Source of the DNA: Caprimulgus europaeus
Lineage: Eukaryota; Chordata; Aves; Caprimulgiformes; Caprimulgidae
DNA length: 64,000 nt
NCBI GenBank assembly: GCA_907165065.1
Contig: OU015534.1
Coordinates: 11,911,686 to 11,975,685, forward strand
Direction: 5' to 3'
Under the pieces are notes generated by a model. That model worked only from the letters and a program-made list of their open reading frames with translations, was not told the origin of the DNA and made no database searches. Below, piece after piece: positions 48,279-61,889 of the stretch; within the stretch, counting starts at the first letter, position 1, and each line of letters starts with the position of its first letter. A program made the position numbers and the translations under genes.

Positions 48279-50810
48279 GACAGAAGATGCATGTACCTCC
48301 CTAACAATTTTAGAAAAACCTGGCATGCATTAAATGTGAGCTCCAGAAAGCCCTTAAGGCCTTTTTTAATAACATGATATAAATAAAATACATAATATTT
48401 GGACTCTTGATTTACATCATAGTTTCGGAGCCTTCAGGGATTTTTTTTTAAGGTCTTTCTTCACAACCAGGGGTTTGTTTTTCAGAATACAAGCTTAATT
48501 CCCAACATAATCCGAAGGCCTGGAAAGTTGGAACGTTAATTTAAAAAACAATTATGCAAAAAAAATGGGCAACATTTTGCAATAACCATGCATTAACCAT
48601 TTAACTCAAGTCTGATGCACAGGAAGCAATAAAGCCTGTAGAAACAGGCTAATTCATGCCAAATGAAAATAGACCTTGAAAGATTCACTATGTGCTGTCC
48701 AAAGACAAGCGGAAAAATACAGTTGCTATAGAGGGCTGTTCTTGCCTTTGTTGCGGCATTTTTGATGCCTCTTCACAGGTGGCCAGACAATGTCTTCAAG
48801 GCCAAAAAACTCAGTAACTACTACAGTGATTTCTAATTCTCCTAACCCTTGCAGAAGCATTAAGATGTGGCACTTTAAAACACAACAGCCAGAGAAGACC
48901 TGCTCTTCCCTCTAGGAGGTAAAAGATAGGAATAATATCCATGTCTCAACTGCACTCCAACACTTCTGGGAAGGACTCCAATATGGAGAGTCACCCAATC
49001 AACTGCAAACTTGGGGTTTGAGATGTCCCTGAGGCACCTTTCCCTTCTCAGTAGGTTGGGAGAAAGCACATTCAATAGCAAAGCGTCAGTTCAGATTGAA
49101 ATAAGGAACTGCACTGGAGAGCTGAACTTTCATCAAGAGAGCTCAAGAGTGAGAGTTGATTTAACTTCAAAATTGACAATGTAACTTCCCTTTAGAGGCT
49201 TTATTCAGTAATTAAAAGCTGATCATCTATCTCTTCTGAAACTTTTACAATTTTTTCCCTTCAAATATCTTATTTAATTTCTTAAGGCTATAAAATCAGC
49301 TAGATTCCCCAGGGAAACAGCATCGGTTTTATAGCTATATTCCCATGTGATAATGGCAACTATTACCAATTTTGGTCAAATGTAAAATTCTAGTGGAAAC
49401 TAGTTCAAAAATCTGCCTCAAACTCAAGAAGAAACAACAATCTTATGTTAAGACTGACTGAACAGAACTAACAGCTACACATGCTTGTGCTCCTTGCTCA
49501 TTTGTTAAGGAAGAACATACGAAGAAAAAAAAAAATGCTCACAGTTGGAAAATCATCTGTACAATGGAGGACAGCTAACAAAATAAAGACAAGATTGGAG
49601 AATTAAAGCAGAAAAGAGACATCTTATTATCAAGCAGACCCAGTCAAATGTAAGGAAGGTGTTTGCACGTGGTCCTCCAGCCTCCATAAAGAGCTTGAAG
49701 AGCAGGCTGGAAAAGACGTCCTTTTCTGATAGTTTTCCTTTGGGTCAGCTGTAAATTTAAATTGTGATGTCCAAGTGATTATGTTTTCTCAGAGATAAAG
49801 TATTGCTCATGCCAAGAAAGTTGATGTGGAAGAAAAAGCTATGCAAGAAAAGAACACGCACGAAAAGAGATTTTCTCCTGATAACATTTTGATATGCCAA
49901 CTTTTGCGTGCCCGAAAACTCAACATTTTCTCTGAAGATGAATGACCTCTTCCCCATGAGACTAATGAAACCACTGCTAAGCAGCACTGAACCATGGTTC
50001 TTCCCAGAAACACTAACACAAAAGAAAACATCCAAATAAAACCGAGTACAAGAACAATTAAGCATTGCACAATACATCTATTCGCATTTGTGCTCTGGGC
50101 AAGGACTTGATTTCTTTGTCATCGAATGTGTCACCAATTCCAGATGCCCCTCTTGTATCAGATGAAAATACAAAGTCTCCTCGCCAGTAGTACATACTAC
50201 ACTTGATAAAACTGTAGCACTTGAAACATGTTCTCAATATTCTCTTATCTCCATAGGGAAGAAATTGCTTCCTAGATTCCTGGTGGGAGGCAAATTCTGA
50301 GATGGTGACAAGACAGCCACTCCCTAAGAAATAAATATCACCTTCAAAGACTAACTGATTCGGGGCCAACAAAGCAGCTTCTCTGCTTAAAACAATCTAG
50401 CAGGAACAAAGGTAGAAGTGAAGACCTCTAATTATTACTAAGCAATGACACAATCACTGACTAAATGCATGGAAGAGATATCACACGGATCATCTCTGTG
50501 TAGGTTTTTAGTGTTTGCTGGGCCATATGTTTTTATTTAAGCTCAAAAAAAATGCAGCAACTCTCCCGTCCTCATTACACAGGGAGGATGCCAGATACTA
50601 GCAACTCATTCTTATGGAAGCCTCTTATATTCTTTAAGCCACATGTACTGAGAAATTCTATTAATAGTCAGGTATTTCTCTAGCCTTGTTGCCCTTCTCC
50701 AAATAACTCCTCCCTTTTGCTTTAGCTACAGAGGTACATTTGGGGAGGAGGCCCTCTGGGATTAATAATCTCACTAACACTATAAAAAATTTTTCCACTG
50801 CTTATTTTTG

Positions 50811-52026
50811 ACCAATCTGGTAGCCTTCTATGATGTCATTACCAGCTGGGTAGATGAGGGGAAAGCAGTGGATGATGTCTACCTTGATTTCAGCAAGGCT
50901 TTTGATACCGTCCCCACAACATCCTTGTAGCAAAGCTTAGAAGGTACAAGTGGATGGTGAGATGGATTGAGAACTGGTTGACTGGCAGAACTCAGAAGGT
51001 TGTGATCAGAGGCGCAGAATCCAGTTGGAGGCCTCTAACTAGCAGTGTTCCCTCAGGGGTTGGTATTGAGACCTGGGTCTGGTCTTGTTTAACATCTTCA
51101 TCAATGACCTGAATGTAGGGATAGAGCCCACCCTCAGCAAGTTTGCTGATGATACGAAGTTGGGAGGAGTGGCTGACACACCAGAAGGTTGTGTTGCCAT
51201 TCAACAAGACCTGGACACACTGGAGAGTTGGGTGGAAATGAACCTGATGAGGTTCAACAAGAGCCAGTGCAGAGTCCTTCACCTGGGGAGGAATAACCAC
51301 ACTCATCAGTACAGGTTAGGGGCTGGCCTGCTGGAGAGGAGCTCTGTGGAAAAGGACCTGGGTGTGCTGGTGGACAGCAGGCTGGCCATGAGCCAGCAGT
51401 GTGCCCTTGGGGCCAGGAAGGCCAACAGTATCCTGGGGGGCATTAAAAAGAGCATGGCCAGCAGGTCAAGGGAGGTTCTCCTCCCTCTCTACTCTGCCCT
51501 GGTGAGGCCACATCTGGAGCACTGCATCCAGTTCTAGGATCCTCAGTTCAAGAAAGACAGGGATCTTCTGGAGAGAGTCCAGCAGAGGCTACAAAGATGA
51601 TGAGGGGCCCAGAGCATCTCCCATATGAGGAAAGGCTGAGAGAGCTGGGACTCTTCAGCCTGGAGAAGAGAAGACTGAGGGGGATCTTATCAATGTCTAT
51701 AAATATCTGAAGTGCAGGGGCCAGATGGATGGGGCCGGGCTCTTTTCTGTAGTACCCAGTGACAGGACAAGGGGCAATGGGCAAAAACTGGAACACTGAC
51801 AGTTCCAGACAAACCTAAGGAAGAACTTCTTTGCTCTGAGGGTGACAGAGCACTGGGATAGGCTGCCCAGAGAGGTTGTGGAGTCTCCATCTCTGGAGAT
51901 GTTCAAAACCTGCCTGGATGCCCTCCCGTGCAACCTGTTGAAGGGAACCTGCTTTGGCAGGGGGTTGGACTGGATGATCTCCTGAGGTCCCTTCCAACCC
52001 CCACCATTCTGTGATTCTGTGATTCC
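50811..52026 (+). mobile_element. CR1 LINE, 5'-truncated copy with partial reverse transcriptase and intact tail
   Basis: The copy opens inside the reverse-transcriptase domain ([17 protein letters not shown], then [12 protein letters not shown]) at 50811. It then loses frame near 50910, where a short deletion lies in the SHSIL region. Frame recovers as LFNIFINDL and [10 protein letters not shown], with the catalytic FADD at 51142-51153. It continues through VLHLGRN and [20 protein letters not shown] to [10 protein letters not shown], where a stop ends a 150-codon frame at 51537. Later parts (SLEKRRL-like, then TGACAGTTCCAGACAAACCT) are non-coding by now. The tail GGTTGGACTGGATGATCTCC, TTCCAACCCCCACC and ATTCTGTGATTCTGTGATTC is typical CR1. 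It is inactive but the youngest-looking copy here, and antisense to ST3GAL3. Confidence 0.96.
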
Positions 52027-54869
52027 TTGACGCATTTAACCCTAAAAGCAATGCACATGCTAGAGGATCTCTACAACAGTATGGACAGCATGTTCATATT
52101 CATACTTCTGTAAGTTACACTGATAGAAGCACTGCTAGAAAGGAGTGCAAATACAAAAGAAGACATTTCAATTTCCATTTCAAAAAAATCTCCATGTAAC
52201 TCATTTAAGAGCCCGAGATTGCTGCAGTCTCCTTGCTCTTCACTGAAAAAGCTACAAGAGCAGCCTTGGTGGGTGCTGGGAGAGTAGGAACAAGCAAATC
52301 AGGCCCTTGCAAACAGTGAAATGTGGGAGGCACTCCAATATTCCAGTTAATGCCAAAACAATAGCCTGGGACACAGGAGGGTGCTCAGCAGCCTGAGCTG
52401 TCCACCACAGAACATCTTGACATCTATAGCTTTTTGAGTTCCAACTCCTTGTTATACTTTGATTTTCTCAGCAACTCTTAAAGTTGACTAATTTCATCAT
52501 GTTCCTGAATGCTTTGGCTACATACACACTGATACACAAACCGGCAGCAGGGCACACTGTCCTGCCCGAGCCCCTACTATTCAAGTGTTAGCACAGTTCC
52601 CTGATGGTTTTCACCAGGGCCAACAAATGTCCTTCCCTATAACTCTCACGCATTCACAGGGTCACAGACTAACACAGCCCAGTGACCTTTCTTGACAGGA
52701 AGCGTGGATATGGCCACTCCCTTTTAAGGGGGACAGGGAGTTAACCTGTTTGAACAATGAGCTCAACTGCCTTCAAGACCAGAGGACAACCATTTTATTT
52801 ATGAACAGAGATGGAGTCGTCATTTCTGAGTACTCACATTGGCACATCCCATTTCTAGAGTCTGTCAAATCATGTAGTGGGAGACAACAAAACTCAGTGT
52901 GGCTCTAGGTCACATTTTTTCAAGTAAGTGCAGTCAAATATGACATTGGCCTGTGTGATAACATGGCCACTCTTCATCATTTAGAAAATCTTGATTTAGA
53001 TTCTGAAAGATAATCTCATATGTTGGTAGCCAGCTGCAGAAGTCACTGGGTGATAACTAGAGCCACTGTTACACAAAAAGCCAAACTCGATACTTGTAGT
53101 GACCCTTTGTGGTATTAAAACTTATAAGCAAATACACTCACACCTTCTCAGAAATATGACACATCTATCATTTTCCCTATTCTCTGCATACAGAGAAAGC
53201 AACAGTTCCCACAAAGGGCTACAGTTGTCTGTGATGAACCCAATGACACCTTCAATCTACAGCATCAGCTCCAGCACTCCTGACAATTCTCAGCTCTGCT
53301 TTTGTCCCGGGTTGCTGGGGATTGGGATCAAGTTATTAGGATCAATCCTTGGTCCAGACTTTTGGTGAACAGAGGCAGAGTCAGCAAGTACAACTGCTAA
53401 AACTCTCTGCCCATTTAAGACCGTTTAAGAAAAAGGTACAACCACTCCTCACAAACCCCTCTTCAACTATTTCTAATGTCTTGAATAAGACACTCAGGGA
53501 CCACTGTTCGAAAAGAGTGTGCACAAGACTTCCTACTGCGTGCCTCATCTCAGAAAGTCTTCTTCATAAAGGAGCAGGGTCACCACCTGCTTACTCCTGT
53601 GCTTCTTTCATTTAGCAGACAAGTAATCGCTGCGGTGGTTAACAAACAATAGCAGCAGTTCCAGTCTGACATGAGATGAGCATTACTCCTACTGCAGTGC
53701 ATTTTGGAACCAGCATCATCCAGGGGAACGTCTAAAAACTTTCATATTCAGAACCATACTCACCTTGAGGGCTTTTACATGCAAATGCTCTTGGAGAGAG
53801 TGAAACACTCTGGTCATAAAACCCCCTTGGCATGGGCTAATGGCCAAATCAGAAAATGACCAGTGGAGAAAAGGAGTGAGCATTCGTTCACAAAGAAACA
53901 CCGTAAGCTTTTTATGTTATACTGACTACTTTTTAGCATCTGGAGATGGAAGGACTGTCTTTATAGTCAGATTTTTTTTTAAGAAAATGAAGATCCTTGA
54001 TGAATTGTGTCAAAATGATCAGCATACTGCATTCCCCTGGATGTGGTCACCTTTCAAAAGTGGTAGTCTTGCCCTGAAAATTTCTGAGCCATTTCTACTC
54101 TTTTACATGTAATTTATACAGAAGTGTTACTCCAAATTAGTGCAGCTCAGTAAATAATGTTCCTGAAAAGCTGCTTTCCCTAAAGACTGCAAGATTTGTA
54201 CTTGCAATCTTGGAATTTTCTTTCTTGAACCAGGAAACACCAAGTGATAGATGAAAAAGGACTTCCTAGATTTTTTTTCAGAGAAAAAAAGCAAAGAAAA
54301 ACTTAGCTAAAAGTCGGAATAGAGAAAAACTTGAATAAGAGAAAGCAGAAATAGTGGATTATCCTCCAAGCTGTTAAGAATCTCTTGATTTCATAACTTC
54401 ACTACTTTCAAGCTACCACAATTAGTTTCTAGAAGTTTCTTGGGAAATGCAGCATTACTGAAAGTGAGCTCATCTTGTAGCTGTATTTCACACACACAAA
54501 AAAAGCCATTTTGCACTTGGACTACATCACATCACAGGGACTAGAAACACTGTGTGACATTCAGTTCTCAGCAAAATCCTCCCGTTACCAACCCAGCTAC
54601 AGTCAGTGTCTATAAACACTGACCGCCTTTCCCAGCACGCTGCACGTCAGAAATCCCAGCTGATGGTGTCACGGGGCTTCCTAACGCACAGAGCAAAGCT
54701 CCTGCCCCGGCTGTTTCAACACAGGCATGTCTCTCTGCACTTTCTCAGCCACCCCAACTACTCCTTTTCCCATGCACATCCTGGCTCTGATAGTCTTCAT
54801 CTCGCACCAGCATGTGACTGAGCTCCATGCTGCCTGCCTGGGTCAGTTGTTTGGCTATCATTAGATTGC

Positions 54870-55450
54870 CCTGACTGAAAGCCCTAATGAGGTGCTGATC
54901 CCATCGTCCAATCACTCAGCTGGGCCAGAACGTGTCCCGTGGGACAGCCCGAAAAGACTGATGCAAGAATTCCAAGTGATGTGTAACATGAAAGGGCGCC
55001 ATTCGCATCGCTAGGACTCGCAGCCTGTCAGCATGGCCATTAGAAATCCTGGGCTACAGAGATTTATAATTCAACCCTCCCACACACAGAACTTGCTCCA
55101 GACTGAAACTTGGCACAAAATTCAGTCCCAGGAGGGCATTAAAAAAAATAATCCATTCAACGGTTTCTGTCCCATGGCTTCAGCTCACAGCCATTTAAAT
55201 AATGGCAATTTCTCATTTCTCTTTTTAAGTGAGGAAATCCAATATAAAACACTAGATTTACATAACATTGCAGGGGTGATACAAGCTGGCAACAAACCCA
55301 GGGAGAAGGCTGCCAGAGCCGTTCCGTCATCCCCTTTTGGTGAGTTTCTCCATTTGGATTCAGTTTAATGGAATGATTTTTATTAGGTCTAGCTGACATC
55401 ACGTGTAATCTGCAAATCCCACCGCCACACTGGTCAGGCGGCTTGCCCTA
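54870..55450. promoter_or_regulatory. Candidate intronic regulatory block (composition and motif based)
   Basis: This repeat-free stretch upstream of the 56680 exon has more CpG than its surroundings (for example 54905-55020). It contains a CCAAT box (54908-54912) and a composite TGACATCACGTG at 55394-55405, that is an E-box CACGTG overlapping a CRE-like half. Conservation cannot be judged from one sequence, so the regulatory role is a guess. Confidence 0.2.
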
Positions 55451-56193
55451 GCTTTGTGCACCTTGTGTGCCTCTTAGAAGGGAACAAGCCCTCCTGTGGT
55501 CAACGCAGCCTTCCACTTGTGCTGCCACTGTTATTTCTTTGCTGCAAACTCTGCTGGCTGATTTAGAGGACAGTAATTAGTTGCCTATTGAGCTGCAAAA
55601 GACCGACTGGACAAGAAATGGACATATACAAAACAAAAAAGAGAACTGATGAAAGCCAAAAGAAATTTGTCAGTAGAGCCTTTGATTTGACCAGAGATTG
55701 TTCTAACAACTACCACATCTGCTTCCACAAAGAGGGACAGACCCAAGCCTATTGTGGCTGCAGTCCTTTCTCCACCAGGTATTTCAGTTCCTACAGGGGC
55801 CATCTGTAATCTTTAGTTTGTCAGCATAAAAAAAAAAATCTTGAAAGTTGATGCAATGCCACAAACACTTCTTAATAAATACATCAGACTTCAGGAAGTC
55901 TGCGACAAATGACTGCTGTGAGCAAAAGCCTTCTGCTCCACCACCACTCACACAGAGAGACCTTTGGTGGCATGTGTGGGACAGCAAGGAGCTTGTGTCA
56001 CTTGCAAAATATACTATCTGCTGGATGGGCTACTGACTCCCATCTCATCACCACCAGCACCTCTCTTGCTCTCCCACAGCACACCTGAGACACAGCCCCT
56101 GCTACCATGCTACAGCTGGAGGACAAGGCATATTACAAGTCATTACTACAGCAGCTGACAGATTCTTCCTATTTGTTATACAAGTCTACAAGT

Positions 56194-56243
56194 AGCTCAA
56201 CTATAAAATAATTATACAAGCTCAACTATAAAATAATTATACA
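56194..56243. repeat. 25-bp perfect tandem duplication
   Basis: AGCTCAACTATAAAATAATT plus ATACA is present at 56194-56218 and repeated without a gap at 56219-56243. The copies are identical, so the event is recent. Confidence 0.95.
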
Positions 56244-56679
56244 ACCAAATGCTACTAAAAGAAAATGAAGATTTGCATCAGTAGTCAACCTCAAAGCTCC
56301 AAAACTCAGAAAGAGGAACCTTACCTGTTCTTTAGAGGATTACTGACTTCAAGGTACTTTAAATCAGTTTGGACTCTCTCTGCTGCTGTCAGCAAAGGTG
56401 CCACAAGCTACAGCAATCAATGCCAAAATACTTCTTCCACAATGTGGTAGGTCTAAATTGCCATTGTTGCACTGACTCTTCCCATGTACTAAACCATCCT
56501 CCACATTCCAGCTGTGAAAACCCTTTTGGGTTTCTGAGACTTACATGCTGAGACCTCCTGTAACAGGAGAAAAAAGCTGAGCCCAAGGGACCCCCTGAGC
56601 TTTCAAAACAGAAAAACAGTATGGGGCAAGCATCTGCAGAACCACCTGAGCTTTAAACAGTTGTGCAGTTTTCTCATAC

Positions 56680-56774
56680 CTTGTCCTTTAATTCCAAAAG
56701 GGGGTACAAAGTCCCTGATACGTGCCCATTTCCTGAAGGAATCATCCAAGAACATTGGTGCCGGCTTCGAGAAC
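56680..56774 (-). CDS. ST3GAL3: ST3GAL3 internal exon, end of stem and start of catalytic domain
   Basis: This 95-bp exon starts with one base that completes an Arg codon from an upstream exon outside the window. It then encodes 31 residues beginning FSKPAPMFLDD, followed by SFRKWARIRDFVPPFGIKGQ, and ends with the first base of the next codon (phase 1). The acceptor is a pyrimidine-rich TTTTGTTTTTCTCAG and the donor is CAAG|GTATGA. The sequence matches the ST3GAL3 segment just before the catalytic core almost residue for residue; I recall mammals having Glu where this bird-like sequence has Asp in RDFVPPFG. The next exon in the transcript is 40997-40934, across an intron of about 15.7 kb. Identity is from the protein match. 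The exact ends rest on the GT-AG borders and the reading frame. Confidence 0.96.
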
Positions 56775-58468
56775 CTGAGAAAAACAAAATGAAAGAGAAA
56801 TTAACTCCTGAACTAAGAAGGATAAATTTCTGTAGGGAGGTCAAGAGAATCCATATCTAAATACTGGTTCTACATTCTCACCAGCAATACAGTAATATGG
56901 AAGATTTTACTTTTACCTAAAGGCACCCACAGTGGAACAAATCTGTCAGGCTCTATGCCATGAAGACACCCAAAACACTCAAATTGTGAGCCTGGCAATC
57001 ATACCAGTCAACAATTTAGAAATTTCCCAACATTGTTTGGCTACTAATTTAGCTACACTAAGTTGTAAATTGCAACCAGAGTTTAGGCAGCTTTAATTCC
57101 AGCTTTGTAAGCACAAACCAATTTCTGTGCTGTCGACACAAGTGTGTGAGGAAAGAGTGCAGAGCTGCCTTTATATTGTTCATGACATGAGTGTGCTGTT
57201 GTGTGCAGGTGTAAGTGCACTGGGCAAATGCCCGTGGAGAGCAAGGCTGGGGTTATCTGCTCTCATGGCTGCTTCTGCCTCACTCATAGGCACATACACA
57301 GCAGCTATCGTAACACAGGCAAGAAAGTGGTTCAGGAAATCAGGAAGCAGCACTTGGTTTACAGAGAATGGAAATTCAGCACAGATGTAGGTGTTTTCTT
57401 CTGCATTCATTAACATATAAATTATTCAAGAGAGGTCCTTGCCAAACCAAACAGTTGTGATCTATCCAAAATCACTTACAAAAGAGGGAACTAGTCCTTA
57501 ACTGTGTCATTACGGGAATACATTATCCTAATTACACCCTCAGCAGGCAAACACAGCAGCCACCAAAAATTTGTCTCTTATAGAAACAATCAGTACAGTG
57601 GCCAGATAGAAGGAAATAATTAGCAAAAGAAACAACAGAAATACTAACTTTTGTATGGGACCATTTCTGAGCATATAAAAATCACTCCTAGAAAATATGC
57701 TTATACTATTAGAAATCTGTTTACTCAATCATATCAAAACAGTATCAGGCATGTTCTTGATCAAAATCAATCACACTATACTACAGAAATGAAGAAAGGA
57801 ATGTACTGCATGTTCAGAGTCAGAAAGCACATCTCCACTACAGCCTTACTGCAAGTGCAACGTACACAAATCCAAAACAGATCCAGCCTGGCTAACCTAG
57901 GGACTGGTACCAGGACCGATGCAAAACACTGTTTTACCCCTCCCTTCAGGCTGTTTTTGCAGTCAGCTTACAACTCCATGCCACTGCAATCTGATAACCT
58001 TTTGGACCTGAGCTACCTGATTTAAGATAAACTCAAATACACTACACCACAGTCAGGCACACAGCAGCAACTTCAGATAGCAGCACAGCGAGAAAAGGAT
58101 GCAATGAATTCTGCATTATAAACTGCCTGAAGTACAGTCCTATCACAGATGCCCAGTAAATCAGAAGTTGCAGAAATATCTGGGAAGGGGGATGAGATAG
58201 ACCAAGAGCATTTAATAAAACGACTCCAGCTCACCCATGCATACTGCTTCACATCAACTCATGCAATCTTTAATAAGATAATCTACAACCATAAAAGCAG
58301 GATGGGCAGATTACATGGCTGATCTAGAAGGAAAGGAATGTTTTTCCAGAGCTGAGAATACAAAAGGAACTATATAACTTTATCTGGGAAGAGGTGCGGA
58401 AGATGTGTTAGAGATATTAGAGCTTCTGAAGATCTTAAGTAAAAAACCACAAAAACCACAGGTCTATT

Positions 58469-58492
58469 AAAAAAAAAAAAAGAAAAAAAAAA
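58469..58492. repeat. Poly(A)-rich run
   Basis: A13, one G, then A10. It is preceded by AAACCACAAAAACCACAGG. No gene body is recognisable beside it. Confidence 0.8.
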
Positions 58493-61400
58493 CCAGAACA
58501 GGATACAATAACACTCTGAAAATATCTTAAAAACCTAATAACCTGATAAATTAGTTAAATGTTTTTTCAAGCATCCTGGTGCACTGAAATGTATTATGTT
58601 ACACTGGTGGGTCTCCAAGGAGTTATCTTCACCTCCTTCCAACATCAATAGGAATCTTTGTGGGATTCTCATACAATGCAAGAGCTTTTCTAACCTGAAT
58701 GGCTACAGCACAGATGTTCCCAGCTCTTCCTTTACATCTACCACTTGTACTAAGATCAGAAGTCAGGTCCCATAGAATGGTCCTTACTCTCACCAAGCAG
58801 CACCTGCAGTGAAGGACAATTGCATTGCCTGGGGGTCACTAGCACCTTTGGGCTAGTTTGGTAGGTCACTGGGCTACTCTAGTTACTGCTGTGACATGCA
58901 ACCTTCAGGAAAAAAATGGATGCTTCAGAAAATGCATTTATGAGCAGAATGAAACCTGAATCAAGAGGATCCCCTACAATAACACTACAAAGTAGTGCAG
59001 TGTAAATAAAATCTCAGCCCGTTCAGTCCGCCCATTCAAGGGCACTGCATGAGAAAGAAGGGACAGGCTGTAAGGTCAGGCCTAACTCAGCAGTTAGTAT
59101 CATTTATAGATGCAATTAACTGGCCTATTTGCAAGTCATATACCAGGAAAAGACGGTTTATAGTAGTCTGACATGGAGTGCTGAGTGTCTCTCCCTAATG
59201 CAGGTTTCCCCTTAAGGTGCCTGGTAAAACCAGGAGGAAGGGGAGATCCTCCTGGGACACCCTGGGCCCTGAGGGGAGTCCCCAAGAGCAGCTGAAGCAC
59301 TAGCAGGAGTGATGTGGTACTCTATGGTGTCCCTTCTGCATGTGATGACCAGGGAATCGGTGATGCCCAAAGAGAAGGGCATGAAGTGACCATTGGCCTT
59401 GTTATTGCATTCGCTACAAGTAAACTTAGGGAATTTTCTAGTGGAGAACATAATAGCCTTAGTCCACTTACCCTTATTTGGTAATATTTAACACTACTGT
59501 ACACAGAACTAGGGAAACTGACTTTTAATTCATACTTTTGTTTCACTTAGGATGGAGAAGGAACAGTTTTAGTGGAAATATTACATCCATATAGGGAAAA
59601 AAGAATAAATTAGAGGCTATTTATCTCCCATAAATTTTGAAGGTAATTCCATTTAGAAATATTAAGAAATTATGAATGCTGTAAGCTTATGATCTATGAA
59701 AAGTGCTTTGCCACCTCAATAAATCAGAGCAGGCCAGAACTGATGTCCAGCAGTGACAGGGAAACGCTGTCTGCCAGACCTCTCCAGGAGCATGGCTGCT
59801 CTGTCTCGGCTTTGAAGCACGTCTGGCATATTCTAGGACCCTTCAGGAAATATCAGGATATGCTTCAAACAGGCCATGGGAATGCTCTCTGCAGAGCACC
59901 TAAAATACATTCCAAGGAATGTGTGGGAGTTTGTCAAGCAGAAAAAGTAAATGTTTCTGAATGATGTTAAATTTTGTATATATGGGATGCTGCATTTTAC
60001 CCACATCATCTGCTGCTGCTACCTAAAGGCAGGTGAGCTTCACCAACAACCGCAACTCCAGAAGTAAAGTGGGCTTGTGTTCTATGGGCAAACAGCAGTT
60101 AAAGCCAGTTTCAATTTTCAGATTTAAATTTTAAGCACTTCCTCTCTACCCCACCCCAAATTCCAGAACAGACGTAAGGCAATCTCATAGCACGACAGCC
60201 ATGAAAAGTCGAGAAATTTGGGTGCTTGTGGGACACACTGATGACCTGCATAAGTTGGGAGAGCAATGCCAAGCATCTAAAAGCACTAGTTTGAATGACA
60301 TGCACCAATAAAGCAGCAAACAACATCTAAATAGATGAAATGCCAGATATGATAATTACAAGGTACAGTCCAAATCCCTCCCAGCTCTGAAGTTTGCATT
60401 TCTTACACAAAGGCATTAGTAAAATCTCTTAACACAATTTGTCACAGCACACAGTGAAAGGAAGTGCACTGCCAGAAAACTATTCTTAAACAGAAATCTA
60501 TATAAACAAGAAAGTGTGATATATATTTGTGCCTAGAGGAATCCAGCTTATGCGACAAAAAATTACATTTCCAGTTATTTTCTCCCTTATGAGCAAGAAG
60601 AATTGTGACCCCGATACATTTCTACCTGGAAGGCTGAACTAGGTTGCCAGAAGCTCTCCAGCCACTTCCAACCATTTCCATTCAGTCCTCGATATACAGA
60701 TCCATTCACAACCACTCCTCTTTGATGTGTGCTGAGGTATTCAACATCAACAGTGCTGACTTCCCAAAGTATCATGCAAATCCTTGACCAGCACCACCTC
60801 TATCAAGGTAGCTTTTGAACAATTTCAGACATTTAATCTTGACTAGAATCTGCTCCTTACTCCTACCTGTTCCTTTCAAGGCAATTAATACATAAACACA
60901 TAGAAGAGAATATGCTAGACCAGAGAGAAAGTAAAATAAATAAATCAGTTTATAGTCTTTGGCTGTAACAAGGAGGGAGGAAGACAAGGTTAAGTCTCTG
61001 AAAGAGTAGAGGAGAAGATGGCAGCACACTTCTAGAAATCATGACACTAAGGAAAGGCAAATTGACAGCCACTAAGCTCCACTGGGGGCTTATTCCTCAG
61101 CTATTTCTCTCTCCTGCCTCCTCCTTTAAGCTGCCCTGCCCTTCTGTTTCTTCTTTAGCTAGGAAGAAGCAGCAGCAAAGAGAAATTGGAATCTGAGGGG
61201 TAAAAAACAACAAGCAGTGCTACAATCTAATGTTGTACATAACCTGCACATTGCATTTGTAAAAGGGCATGAACAACCTTTTTTTTTTTAAACACACAAA
61301 ATAATGATTTCTTTGTTCCAGCATGACTTCTATCCTCTTTTGTTTGCTATGCTCAAAAGCATCTATAGTTAGAAGACACAAAATCTACCAATTTTATTAA

Positions 61401-61889
61401 TGAAATGTCCAAAATAAAAACCCAAGCACTCTAGCACTGAATAATTAGCTGTGATAGAGGCGTTTATAAATGCAGGGAGAGAAAATCTAAACTAATCTTT
61501 ACCTTTTTCCCTAGTGAGACCTAGATGTATGCTCTTTCCCTTGCCTCCCCTTCTCTGGGGAGCAGCACGGTGTGATAGCATAAGGAATGAGGAGGCTTGT
61601 GATGTCCTGATTTTGCATTTCTCACTGACATTAATCCTCTGTCAAAATCCAAGCAGCTCAAAGATTCCTCAAGCAGCTGAAAAATTTAAGAAACTGCATT
61701 AATAAGGATTAACCCCATCCTACAACCAACATACTACTTCTCCTAAATCAGAAAGTAAAAGAACCAAAAAAAGGATGGCTGCAAGAAGAAAATCTTTAAC
61801 AGTAGAGATCGGGCCAAAAATTAAGGTGATCTTAAGAAACTGCAGAAATGGTCTAAAAGAAATTCAGACAATATGGTAAAGACAACTTC

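Larger units (their letters stand above)
40998..56679 (-). other. ST3GAL3: ST3GAL3 intron (about 15.7 kb)
   Basis: This phase-1 intron holds a possible old repeat (41822-41960), T-rich runs near 44710 and at 44844-44858, an A16 run (48263-48278), the best preserved CR1 of the window (50811-52026), a candidate regulatory block (54870-55450) and a 25-bp tandem duplication (56194-56243). I saw no further exon. Minus-strand open frames at 49757-50372 overlap each other but show no domain. Confidence 0.8.

Noticed and set aside
49757..50372. Two overlapping minus-strand open frames covering about 600 bp
   Set aside because: They are in different frames, have no known domain, and no splice sites join them sensibly.
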